DNA from: Hemicordylus capensis | Taxonomy: Eukaryota; Chordata; Lepidosauria; Squamata; Cordylidae | Length of the DNA stretch: 64,000 nucleotides | Assembly (NCBI RefSeq): GCF_027244095.1 | Contig: NC_069658.1 | Span: forward strand, 417,162,687 to 417,226,686 | Direction: 5' to 3' | Shown: positions 1-9,754 of the stretch, piece by piece | How the letters are laid out: each line of letters starts with the position of its first letter | Numbering within the stretch: the first letter of the stretch is position 1 | Translations under genes and position numbers: made by a program | Notes under the pieces: generated by a model | Told to the model about the DNA's origin: nothing | Databases searched by the model: none | The model's input: only the letters and a program-made list of their open reading frames with translations

Positions 1-1012
1 AGAAAGCACAAAATGTTCTACCTATACCAAACCAAAGATGTAATTACGAAATACCAGAAAAATATTGTATTCTCCCAACAGGACAAAGGTTTCTTGCAAT
101 TGATACTGGCATAAATGATGAAAATAGAATGCTCATCTTTGCTTCAGAAGAGGGTTTGGATGACTTGTCATGATTTCAGAATTGGGCAGCAGATGGCACT
201 TTCAAAATTTGCCCACAAATCTTCTATCAGCTATATTGCATCCATGTCCAAGATGGTGTATTCAGTATTCCCCATGTATTTGCTCTTCTACCCAATAAAA
301 CTAAAGAAACATATAACCGCCTATTCACTCTTTCGTTGCAGATCCGCCAACAACTTAATCCCAAATCAGTGCTGACGTATTTTGAACTAGGAGCAAGAAA
401 GAGTATAACGGAAACATTTCCTAATGCACCAATAAGCTTGTGTATTTTCCATTTGTCAAAATCCATCTTTAAGAAAATATGCGACCTCGGTTTAAGATGA
501 TGGTATAACGAAGATCAAGAATTCAATATTAAAAATAGATGTTTCTCTGCATTAGCTTTCCTTCCTGTAAACGATGGCTTTTTGGATCTGAGTGAAGATC
601 ATGACTTACCTCCCAAATTCATCACATACTATGAAGTTACATGCATTGGCCAAGCAAGAGGTAGAAGTGGGAGCAGGATTGCAGCGACATTTTCCATTTT
701 GAATCTTGGAATGTTCATGATCAAACGATGAACGACTTACCTAGATCTAACAATAGTTTAGAGGATGGCATAATGCTATCCAAAATTCAGTTACTTGTCA
801 ACACCCCTATGTTTGGAAATTAATTGATGTGTTGAAGAAAGAGGAAGCTATAGTCAAAAAGAAGAAAATTGGCTACCAAAGAGGGATTATTGTCCAACCC
901 AGAAATAAGAATATCAATAAGCACCTTCAATCATTACTTGCATGTTACAATCCTGAGGACAAAATAAGTTTCTTACAAGGGTTTGCCCACAACATGCATA
1001 CTTTTTGAGGAC
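1..1012 (+). pseudogene. MULE (Mutator-like) transposase, decayed C-terminal part
   Basis: The plus strand reads as the DDE core of a MULE transposase, the enzyme that cuts and pastes Mutator-like DNA transposons. In the frame starting at 117 I see ADGTFKICPQIFYQLYCIH, with the first catalytic Asp at 192, then NKTKETYNRLF, NPKSVLTYFE and the conserved CxFH-type block ISLCIFHLSKSIFKKI. A second frame after about 735 gives NDLPRSNNSLED, holding the expected catalytic Glu. The second catalytic Asp (family TDFE) is Tyr here (378-380). In-frame stops occur at 171 and 498, and the frame changes near 730, so this copy is dead. The N-terminal half and 5' end lie outside the window. Confidence 0.85.
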
Positions 1013-1205
1013 TTAAAAATTAATTGTGATGCATGCTACAATCTCTTTTTTAATTAATAAAATTGTTTTTATGAAATCTAAATTGGAAATATTAGTTATA
1101 CTGTGGGCTAGGGACGCAAATGTCCGGGACACAAAAAACCCAGATGCAAACGTCCAGGGGCGCCAATGACCGGAACGCAATTGACCAGGATGCAACTGTC
1201 CTGTC
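1013..1205 (+). mobile_element. MULE 3' end with ~15-bp subterminal repeats
   Basis: After the transposase remnant comes AT-rich DNA and then six head-to-tail variants of a ~15-bp unit, roughly gggacgcaaatgtcc, from 1111 to 1201. Units vary at several bases but keep a gcaa core and a tcc or acc end. The position, just downstream of the transposase, suggests the terminal or subterminal repeats of the MULE. The outer end and target duplication cannot be fixed because the partner end is outside the window. Confidence 0.6.
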
Positions 1206-1977
1206 ACCATGCATTACAGGAAGTTGAATGTTGGACCAGGTATTCCTCATGCTTTCCCCCCTCTACATCAGGAGGGCTATTTAAAAAAAAAAGACAGCTC
1301 ATCCATTTATTCCATCCTTTAATTTGATTAAAAACACACATGAGCAAATGTTTAAACGACAGTTGCAAAATTGCTCCCGATATTTGGCAGAAAGTTGTGT
1401 TTTCATGGCACTAGCCAATAGGCACCCTCCATAGCCAGCTTTTTCCTAGTTCAGACTGATCACAATGCAGAACTAGATTGTTGGCTTTTGCTCTAGCAGA
1501 GAAAAAGTTACTTTTGTATTGAATATGGTGTATAAGGGTGTTTTCAAACAAGGTTTATTGTACATCTCTCTTCACCCTTTGTTTACCATTGTCTTTCAGA
1601 ACGACAGCGTGCAAGACCTGGTGTGCAAGACCTGTGCAGTAATTCTTCATGTTCACTGGAATTTCCATATCCAGGGGGAGTATACCTTTGATCACCAGGT
1701 GCTGAGAACAAAGAGCAGATGATGCCACTATCATGCTACCATCATGATATCCTGCTTCTGAGTTTCATGGGGACATTTGATTGGCCTGCATTTGGAGGCA
1801 ATGCAAATATAAGGTTATAAGAATCACCTTGCATGCTAGATCAGACCAAAGATTGTTCTGTCCCAGCATTCTCTTTCCAACTGTGACCAACCACATGCCT
1901 CTGGGGAGTACACAAATAGGTCATGATGGTGATCACTGTCCCCTGTTTTTGCCCCAACACCTGGCAATCAAACTAGT
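1206..1977. other. No recognised feature
   Basis: Mixed-composition DNA with a short A run at 1281-1290. I see no coding frame with a known domain and no clear repeat ends. Confidence 0.5.
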
Positions 1978-2325
1978 GCTTGCTTGCTTGCTTGCTTGCT
2001 TGATTAAGTGCTGTCAACAAGTCCGTGCTGACACTTAGTGACCACATAGATAGATTCTCTCCAGGATGATCTATCTTCAACTTGGCCTTTAAGGTCTCTC
2101 AGTGCTGCATTCATTGCTGTCGTAATTGGGTCCACCCACCTTGCTGCTGGTTGTCCTCTTCTTCTCTTTCCTTCAACTTTTTCCAGCATTATGGACTGCT
2201 CAAGGGAGCTGGGTTTTCGCATAATGTGTCCAAAGTATGATAGTTTGAGCCTGGTCATTTGCGCCTCAAGGGAAAATTCTTGACATAGTCGACGCAATCG
2301 ACTTGACATAGTCGACGCAATCGCA
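1978..2325 (-). mobile_element. RTE (BovB-like) LINE, 3' end of ORF2 and tail
   Basis: The minus strand encodes the C-terminal end of an RTE/BovB-type ORF2: LKLSYFGHIMRKPSSLEQS, then KVEGKRRRGQPAARWVDPIT and a VEDRSSWRESIYVVTKCQH tail. The matching BovB pattern is YFGHLMRR...SLEKTLMLG...RRRRGRQRMRWLDGIT. The stop codon is followed at once by an (AAGC)n tail (1978-2003 as CTTG on the plus strand), as expected for a LINE 3' end. A 23-bp tandem duplication lies at the inner border (about 2280-2325). Most of the reverse transcriptase between this part and 2584 is missing. Confidence 0.85.
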
Positions 2326-2583
2326 CCGTGGCTACTCGCAAATAGACCCCCGGCCTGGAGGCTTAAAAGCAGCCTCCCGGCTCGGGGGTCTCCCCAGTAT
2401 GCCCTGCACACTTGCGCAGGGCATACTGGGGCTTCCTGGGGCCGCGCGGCCCCCAAGCTCCCCAGCCCCCGCCAGCTCCGTCTCAGGGCCGGCCATCATG
2501 TGGGCGGCCAATCCAGCCACCCAGGGCTCCCTGCCCGCTCACCACTAGGAACCGGGTCTCACTGATCGTGAGACCCGGTCCAT
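2326..2583. mobile_element. GC-rich multi-hairpin insert in the RTE
   Basis: A GC-rich block with several strong inverted repeats separates two RTE parts. Hairpins: about 2346-2388 (cccccggcctggaggctt pairing with its partner), 2392-2431 (ccagtatgccctgc against gcagggcatactgg), a ggggccgcgcggcccc palindrome near 2438, and 2549-2582 (ccgggtctcac / gtgagacccgg around tgatc). It replaces the central reverse-transcriptase region of the RTE, so insertion came with deletion. No transposase or family hallmark is visible; it could be a non-autonomous DNA element. Confidence 0.5.
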
Positions 2584-2900
2584 TGACTTCTTTTTGGTAT
2601 TCTTTGGCTTTCTCAGTTATCCAGTGTGCATCAGCAATGATGTCTTTTGTTCCTTGACTTTTTCTGAAACCAGCTTGAACATCCGGCTTTTCCCTTTCCA
2701 CGTAAGGCTCTAATTTGCATTGGAGGATGCTGAGCATTATTTTGCTAGCATGTGAAATTAAGGATATTGTGTGACGGTTTGCGCAATCTGTTAGGTTTCC
2801 CTTCTTTAGTATGGGTGTGTAAACTGACCTCATCCAATCTGTTGTATTTGTCATTCTCCAGATTTGCTCGCATAGTTTAATTAGAGACTTGGAGGAAAAC
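2584..2900 (-). mobile_element. RTE (BovB-like) LINE, reverse-transcriptase N-terminal part
   Basis: The minus strand reads MRSVYTPILKKGNLTDCANR, then ISLISHASKIMLSILQCKLE and PDVQAGFRKSQGTKDIIAD, ending KAKEYQKEVN. This is the start of the RTE reverse transcriptase (BovB pattern: PIPKKG..CSNYRTIALISHASKVML..DVQAGFRKGRGTRDQ). It lies in the same orientation as the 3' part at 1978-2325 and belongs to the same insertion. The catalytic YADD region is absent, deleted where the GC-rich insert sits. Confidence 0.85.
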
Positions 2901-3096
2901 ACAATTGGACTGTATGGCCTAAGGAACAGAAATGAAGCAGGACAACAACTTATTAGTTTCTGCCAATCCAATGATCTCTTCATTGCTAACACATTCTTTA
3001 AACAACCAAAGTGGCTCCTATACACATTGACATAACCAGATGGAGTACACACAAATTGATTACATTATTGGTGCAAGGAGGTGGAAGAGCTCAGCT
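2901..3096 (+). mobile_element. RTE LINE endonuclease part, inverted (first half)
   Basis: The plus strand here reads RNEAGQQLISFCQSNDLFIA, then NTFFKQPKWLLYTLT-stop-PDGVHTN-stop-LHYWCKEVEE. This matches the RTE apurinic endonuclease pattern (RNERGQRLIEFCQENALVIANTLFQQPKRRLYTWTSPDGQHRNQIDYI), with two in-frame stops. Its orientation is opposite to the adjoining reverse-transcriptase part. The region between the two in the parent LINE (end of the endonuclease to start of RT) is missing at this junction. This is the layout expected from twin priming during LINE integration. It is interrupted at 3097 by an L2 LINE and resumes at 4743. Confidence 0.8.
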
Positions 3097-4742
3097 ATTT
3101 ATTTATTTATTTATTTATTTGACATATTTTTATACTGCCCAAAACTTATGTCTCTGGGCGGTTTACAACAAAATAAAAACAGAAAAAATAAAACATTAGT
3201 TAAAACAAAAACAAAATGTTTTAAACATTAGAACAATTTAAAGATTTTAAAACAATATTTTAAAATAGTATCAAAACCATTATAACAATATAAATTAAAA
3301 GCCTGGGTGAAAGACTTTTTAAAAGACTTTTTAAAAGCTGTCAGGGATGGGGAGGCTCTTATTTCACTAGGGAGCACATTCCAAAGCCTCAGGGCAGCAG
3401 TGGAGAAGGCCCGTCCCTGAGTAGCCACCAGATGAGCCGGTGGCAACTGCAGATGAACCTCTCCTGATCATCTCAATGGGCAGTGGAGTCAGAGGCGTAA
3501 CTAGGGAAAACGGCGCCCGGGGCAAGCACTGAAATGGCGCCCCCCCAACATACTACATTATACTTAGGTTTTTCCTCACAAGCGCCCGCCGCCACCGCCA
3601 AGCCAGGCCACTGACTGGCCGCCAGGCGCCAGCAAAGCAATGGGGGGGGAGAGCGGGCAGCGCGCAAGGGACCGCTCGTGGGGGAGGGGGCGCCGACACA
3701 CTCCCTTGACTGCTGCAGTGCTGCTGCACTGAGCAGGAAACATTTGTATTAACAAAAAAATTTTTTAAAAAATTCAAAAAATTTTTTGTCATGGCGGCGC
3801 CCCCCACGTGACCAGAAAAGATGGCACCCGGGGCACGTGCCCCCCCCTGCCCCCCCTATAGTTACGCCTCTGAGTGGAGTTCATGATGAAGAAGATGTTC
3901 TGTAAAATACCCAGGGCCCAAGCTGTTTAGGGCCTTATAGGTTATAACCAACACCTTGTATTTTGCCTAGAAACATATCAGCAGCCAGTGTAGCTCCTTC
4001 TGTACGGGAGTAATATGGTATCTCCGAGATGATCCGGAGACCAACCTGGCTGCCGCATTCTGGACCGACTGTAGACTACATACAAGGGCAGCCCCATATA
4101 GAGCGCATTACAGTAATCCTGTCTGGAGGTGGCCAGTAGATGTACCACTGTTTTGAGGTCGTTCATCTCAAGAAATGGACGCAACTGGCATATCAGCCAA
4201 AGCTGATAGAAGGCACTTCCGGCCACTGCCTCAACCTGGGACACCAGGGAGAGGCTTGGATCCAGAAGCACCCCTAGACTGCAAACCTGTTCCTTCTGGG
4301 GAAGTGTGACCCCATCCAGAACAGGAAGATCAAAATGGTCACTTGAATTTCAACCCTGCACAATGAGTACCTCCATTTTATCTGGATTCAGTCCCAGTCT
4401 GTTATCCTTCATCCAGCCCATCACCGACTCCAGGCAGGTATTTAGGGAGATTATGCCCTCTCCTGATGATGCTGACATGGAGAAACAGATTTGGGTGTCA
4501 TCAGCGTACTGTTAGCACCCTGCACTAAATCTCCTGATGATTTCTCCCAGCAGTTTCATGAAGTTAAAAAGCATTGGACACAATATGGAGCCCTGAGGCA
4601 CACCATACAAAAGTTCAGATTTTGAAGAAGAGCAGTCCCCGAGAGACACCATCTGGAACCTGCCTGAGAGGTAGGAGCGGAACCACTGCAAAGCAGTGCC
4701 TTCCATTCCCAACCTCCTCAGACGCTTCAGAAGGATACTATG
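3097..4742 (-). mobile_element. L2-type LINE (copy A), 5'-truncated
   Basis: On the minus strand this is the second half of an L2/CR1-clade ORF2, from the reverse transcriptase core to the 3' tail. Seen in order: LLERLRRLGMEGTALQWFRS, SGRFQMVSLGD, YGVPQGSILCPMLFN, the catalytic QYADDTQ near 4500, FYQLWLICQLRPFLEMNDLK, RQDYCNALYMGLPLY and the C-terminal RLWNVLPSEIRASPSLTAF. Several frame breaks make it inactive. The 3' end is a (TAAA)n tail, seen as ttta repeats at 3097-3121. It is inserted inside the inverted RTE endonuclease part and is itself interrupted at 3490-3872. Confidence 0.85.
3490..3872. mobile_element. hAT-like non-autonomous element, family A (copy 1)
   Basis: A 383-bp unit with inverted ends cagaggcgtaact / agttacgcctctg, flanked by a perfect 8-bp duplication agtggagt (3482-3489 and 3873-3880). 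Eight-bp duplications with CAG...CTG ends are typical of hAT transposons. The interior is GC-rich and has no transposase frame. It splits L2 copy A and is therefore younger. A near-identical copy lies at 60066-60452. Confidence 0.9.
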
Positions 4743-4850
4743 GTTATAATAGCAAAAACATGGCTGGGGGCTGATTGTGGAACAGATCACGAAATGCTCA
4801 TGTGCAAGTTCCAAGTCAAGCTAAAGCGAAAAAACAAAACTATCCAGACT
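4743..4850 (+). mobile_element. RTE LINE endonuclease part, inverted (second half)
   Basis: The plus strand reads IIAKTWLGADCGTDHEMLMC and then KFQVKLKRKNKTIQTR. This continues the endonuclease piece ending at 3096 (RTE pattern RPGADCGSDHELLIAKFRLKLKK). The two halves flank L2 copy A, which shows that the L2 landed in this piece. The right border near 4850 is where similarity to RTE stops. Confidence 0.75.
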
Positions 4851-5629
4851 AGGGCTTGCACAGATGCAATTTTGACTAGATCTTTCAAGACTGTTCTTAC
4901 ATTTTTGAAAAAGTCATTTTTAAAAATCAGCTGAAGTGAACTGATTATTGGCCCAATTCTCTGAAAAGATGTGATTCTAAAGATGTGTCTCCTCTATTGC
5001 CAGTCACCATCTTGCCCATTCCTGGTCTATTTGGTGTTTTTCCAGGGCCCACTTTGACACAGGACTGGAAGCTGCTGAGCCAAAATCCATGTGCTCCTGC
5101 CGCCACCAATGGCTTGGTGTCACCCCATTGCCAGATGCTGCTCATCCAAGTCCTCCTTTGACCTTTGGCAACTGAGTGACCAGAAGGCACCATGTTGCAG
5201 GGGGCAGGGGATACCAGTTGCTGAGTCCTACCATAAGGAGTCTTTATGCATTATGCTGACTGCACATAGAGGGAGAATAGGATGGGATTGTGGCTGCTGG
5301 CCTGACCCATTGTATACACATGCAGCATAACCTGTGGAAGGCCCTATGCATATTCAGTGTGCATATGTGTGGTCTCTGCACAGATGACTGAGGACCCTTG
5401 AATAGGCATGGGGCTGGATCACAGATACGGAACTTTTTCCGCATGTAAGCGTTATACATGCACAGGCTCTTTCACAGGTTGTGCCAGACTCACAAAGCCG
5501 GGGGTGGGGAGCAATGAGGGGCCAATTCCATTCATCCTTCTATGCACATTCAGATTGATATGTGAAGAGTCCTACAGAGAAAACAGCACCCATGCTATCT
5601 TACATGTTTGTGTTGCAGTCAAAAATGGT
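4851..5629. other. No recognised feature
   Basis: Mixed-composition DNA. Short frames are present but show no domain, signal or repeat that I recognise. Confidence 0.5.
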
Positions 5630-5850
5630 GGGTGTGATACTTCCAAGAGCCCTACCCAACCCCAGCACAGCATCCCTCCAGTGGCTGTTGCTGGTGTCTA
5701 CCTGATGTTTCTTTTTAGATGGTGAGCCCCTAGGGGACAGGGAGCCATCTTATTTATGTATTATTTATTTTTCTATATAAACCTCTTTGAGAATTTCATT
5801 GAAGAGCGGTATACAAATATTCATAGTAGTAGTAGCAGCAGCAGCATTAG
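5630..5850 (+). mobile_element. Family H retroposon (copy 1)
   Basis: Shares with five or more other sites the blocks 'ccagcacagcatccctccag', 'tgttgctggtgtct', 'tagatggtgagcccc', 'ggacagggagccatcttatt' and an 'agcggtatacaaat' end. The end is followed by an (AGT/AGC)n tail at 5826-5847. The last ~60 bases resemble LINE 3' ends of the L2/CR1 type (gtaaaccgc...ggcggtata). A SINE or short LINE 3' end is likely; the 5' part is missing here. Confidence 0.65.
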
Positions 5851-7190
5851 CATTAAAGTGCTAATCTTTGAGCTCCCAAATTGCAGGCCAGAAGAGCACA
5901 GCACAGCAAAACACCGACATTTTTAGTAGCAGCCACATTCTGTGTATGGGCTTGTTAGGCTGAAATAAACCTTTTCTGGATAGGTTGAGTGACAGTCTCT
6001 AGATCACACCTTAGCTTTTGAAAATTTCTTGATGCTGCCCTCTCTGTCCTTCTAATGTAATTTCTAGAATTTTGTGTGTGTGTTACCGATGGCTCTAATA
6101 GCAACAGCAGCAACAACAGAGGCTTGAGAGCCAAGCCAAACAAATGGGGCTGAAAAAGTTCAAAGCCAAACACTTTGCTCCCATTGGTGGTGGAGTTTTC
6201 TCTCTCTGTCCTACTTAAGCTTGTGGTAAATCAAAAAGCCATGTCTGTCTTTTCCTTAGAGAAAGCAAAACAAACATAACTTCAGGTCCTTAGAGGACCA
6301 TCGAGTGGCAGTTTCACAGGTCAAGATGCTGAAATGGCTACAGTTTAAGATAAGATTTTTTTAAAGTCTTGCCACCATAGAGCTATTGTCAGGAGGGTAA
6401 GAGGAGGTGTGGCAGTACACAACCATTCCAACAGTGTGTAACAAAAGCACAGAAGCATAGCTTTGTTTCCCTGTAATGCATACTTACTCCTAATTTTATC
6501 CTATAGCCTTCAAAAGCTATAATTGAATTTGCTGATTCAGCTCCAGCAATTGGTCTATTTTTATTTTTATTTTCGCCTTCTCATTTCTTTTCCATTACAC
6601 TTCCTCATAGCAGCATTCCAAATGCAACATCCCCACCCACCCCCACCCCCACCCCCTTGCTTTTCTGTTGGGCTTTCCCAAATGACAGTTTGCAAATAAC
6701 CTAAAATAGTCCTCCTTACTGTAAGCACTAAAGTAGCATTAGCTCTGTCTCCACTGCATCTTAATCCCTGTGGAATGGAAGGAGGCAGGGTAGATTGATT
6801 TCCATTTTGTTGTGGAGGGGCAAATAGGTGAACTACCCCTAGCCACAGTTATTTATGCCTTAGTTACATCCAGACTTGATTGCTGTAAAGTGGTCCAGTG
6901 GAGCTGCCTTCTGCAAGTTCTTGGAAATGACAGCAGAAAGAACTTGGTCACAGAGAGCAAGAGACATCCACTTTGAAGCAGTTGCTTTGGCCCCCCAGTT
7001 TGTTTCTGGGCTCAATTCAGCAGCCTAGGTAGAATTCTGAGCTCAATTCACCAGTCCTGGTGGCTTCAAACTTTGGGATATCCCCATTTCAGAATTTAAG
7101 ATATACCTTGAAAAAATCTTGATGATCTTTGGAAACAGCCCTGGCTAAAAAGAAATCAAGGCTCCAGATCTCCTTCATGCATGCTGTTAT
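5851..7190. other. Mostly unassigned DNA with a short CCCAC repeat
   Basis: A C-rich simple repeat (ccaccc units) lies at about 6631-6656. The rest shows no clear gene, hairpin or repeat ends. Confidence 0.5.
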
Positions 7191-7437
7191 TCAATCAATC
7201 AATCAATCAATCAATTTCTATACCGTCCTTCCAAAAATGGCTCAGGGCAGTTTACATTAAAACAAAACAATTAAAATCAATTAACAGTTAAAAACAGAGA
7301 CTATAAAACACCATAAAACAATTAAAAATTAAAACATTCTACACAGTTTATAAACCCTGGAAAACCAAGTTACAGCAGATTAAAAACATTTACAACAATT
7401 TAAAACCTCTGGAAGGCCAGGCCAAACAAATGCTAAC
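7191..7437 (-). mobile_element. L2-type LINE 3' end
   Basis: Minus-strand 3' untranslated end of an L2-type LINE: an (ATTG)n tail (aatc repeats at 7191-7215), then the 'ggcggtata'-like end (ctataccgtccttccaa on the plus strand), then the A-rich region common to the other L2 ends in this window. No coding part remains. Confidence 0.7.
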
Positions 7438-8189
7438 GTGTCATTTGTAGTCTTCCAGTCATGAGAGCTGTTTTTCTGGGTTTGGTATTGTTTTTAAATC
7501 TGAGGTCCTCTGGAAAGTTTGGCTTCTCCTGTCATCAGTAATTGTGATGCATTAAGTATGGCATGTAAGAAAAACACCCCTTGTATTTTGAGTTGTTCAT
7601 TATTAGGGGCGTTAATCATTGCTATTGGAAAGATGTACTTGAAGGTCTAACATCAAGGTTTCCGCAAACCTACAGAAGTTGGGCCAATCGACAGTATCAC
7701 CTTACTTGTTTTGTAGCTCTTATTCTCCTGGATCAATGTGGCAACAGGTGTGATGGGTGACTTATATGGCCCTGAAGTTCACATTGGAAGTAGATCATGA
7801 GCTGGGTGGGCCACTGATGATTTATGCAATTTATATGAATGTGGTCATGTCATTCTCATTCTGTGCCCTCTGACTCACTATTTTTTCCTTTCTAGTAGCA
7901 ACAATAAAGAAAAATACACACCATTTTTTAAAAAACTAGCACAAAGCCTGGAGATAATCCAGCCAATAGGAGTCTATTTAGAAGCCCATCTTCATCTGAG
8001 TATTTTGAGTCATATCCAGGTGGCTCAATTTACCACTAGTCAACTATTTTGATCCAGGTAAACAGATACCGCACCAAATGTTTCAGACGATCACTTTGTA
8101 ATTAGTCTGAGCAGGGAGTAGAATCAAATACATTTGTTTAAAGTGCCACATTTTTAGCACAATGATGTCATTTACACAATCAAAAACTG
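7438..8189. other. No recognised feature
   Basis: AT-rich DNA with no identifiable repeat or coding region. Confidence 0.5.
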
Positions 8190-8632
8190 AAGCTGTTCTC
8201 ACAAGCAGCCTAGCCTGGGCGAGGCTGCTCTAGTGGAGCGCAAGGATCCACGAGGATCCCAGCGCTCCCACCCAGCCTAGCTCCACTCCCAAGCCTGGCT
8301 CTTAGCAAGTGCTCCCTTAATCCAGCTGCTGGCTCATGTGTCTCCTCGGGCTCCACGGAGCATGAAGAGACACAGAGATGGGTGCCTAGAGTGCCCATCT
8401 GATGGGGGAATATCTCAAGGCACCACACTCATCACACAGTGCCTTGTGGGATATCGAGAGGCCAAGAAAAGTAGTCCTAGCCTCTGCATTGCTCCTGGCA
8501 GCGTGGGTGTGTGGGCAAGTGGCTCTTGCACCGAATGGAGAAAGCTGGATCATCTGGGAGAAGGTAGGCTGAACCCTGCCTCGCCCCCACCCTCCCCTGC
8601 GCATACAAGTATAGTCATGTGAATAGCCCCAT
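8190..8632 (+). mobile_element. Family C element (copy 1)
   Basis: Shares an ordered set of blocks with 11531-11884: 'gtgcctagagtgcccatct', 'cagtgccttgtgggatat', 'aggctgaaccctgcctc' and the right end 'gtcatgtgaatagcccca'. The left end (agctgttctcacaagc) is roughly the inverse of the right end (ggggctattcacatgac). A non-autonomous DNA transposon is likely. No target duplication could be defined. Confidence 0.55.
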
Positions 8633-8877
8633 AGTGTTCATCCTGGATTTGGGAGCTGTGTCTGCTCTCAATTTTTGGTTGTGTGGAAGCACGGTAAGAG
8701 GAAAACTTGGGTAGAAATGATTGTGTGGAAGCAAGGTAGGAGGAAAACCTTGGTTGCTTTTCCTCCTACTTTGCTTCCACACAATCACTTCCACCCAGGT
8801 TTCCCTCTTACCTTGCTTCCACACAACCAAAAATAAGGAGCACACACAGCTCCCAAACCCAGGTAGAACACATTTTT
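8633..8877. mobile_element. Large hairpin element with internal tandem repeats
   Basis: Two arms of about 115 bp (8636-8752 and 8753-8870) are inverted copies of each other. Both contain 'gggagctgtgt', 'ttttggttgtgtggaagca' and two tandem versions of a ~40-bp unit beginning 'ttgtgtggaagca'. The centre is about 8750. The structure looks like a foldback MITE. It abuts the right end of the family C copy. No protein is encoded. Confidence 0.75.
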
Positions 8878-9754
8878 TTGACGGTGTGAATGACCTCAAT
8901 ATTTACCAGTGGGAGATGTTCCTTTGAGGGGTATATAGCATGTTAAATCTGTTGAAAAGAACTGGTGTCAAGGCCATCAGTGTTCCTTAGCATGCTGCAG
9001 AAGTTGTGAAAGTATATCTGTGTTGTGCATGTTAACATTAATCTCCAACAAATCTCCTGCCAGGTATCTGAAAGCTTTTATTGCTAACTGATTTTTACAA
9101 TGTGGTTTAAAGGGCGTTATTAACATACCACACGTCATCCTGCAGTCAGATAAATGAAAGAGATATGGAAAAAATTCCACTTCATTTTCACCTGTTGCTA
9201 CGGGTTTTTCCCCCTTCTAATATCTCAATAGATCATATTTAGCTGGTTTCCTTTCTGTTCTCAGAATCAAGTTTACACAAATACTGATCCACTAGATGTG
9301 TGTACATCCAGAGGGATTTGATTCTGCTCTCTGTTAGCCCTGGTGGTGCAAATTCAGAACCAGCCAATAGAATATGAGAGAGTGAAACTGGTTGTGCCAT
9401 GTCTTATGGATAGCAAAATGAGAGGGAAAATAAGGATGATTAAGATGCTGACAGTAACTTGAAATGAGAATTGTCTTTTGTAGACAACCAATTTTCACTA
9501 ATGGACTGCTCTCCATTACATTATCATTACAATGACTGCACTGCCTTTAGGTGTATAAATTAAATGTGGGATTGCTTGTTCTCAGCGGGCCATGCTTGAC
9601 TCTGATATAACAGGAAGTAAAATACGAAAATCATGCTACTGTTTCCAAATGAAGAGGCTTTTCCCTTAGTTGCTTCTCACAGTACTGGGAAGCTTTTACA
9701 GGCTAGAGCACAGCTGAAGCATACAAATATAATAAAAATATTCAACACCAGTGT
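8878..9754. other. No recognised feature
   Basis: AT-rich DNA with no visible repeat boundaries or coding domain. Confidence 0.5.

Noticed and set aside
1978-2003. Independent (CTTG)n microsatellite
   Set aside because: It directly follows the RTE stop codon on the minus strand and is better explained as the LINE tail.
2549-2582. Helitron 3' terminal hairpin followed by CTAG
   Set aside because: The ctag word lies next to the stem, but on the required side the sequence is immediately RTE, leaving no Helitron body, and no TC start was found.
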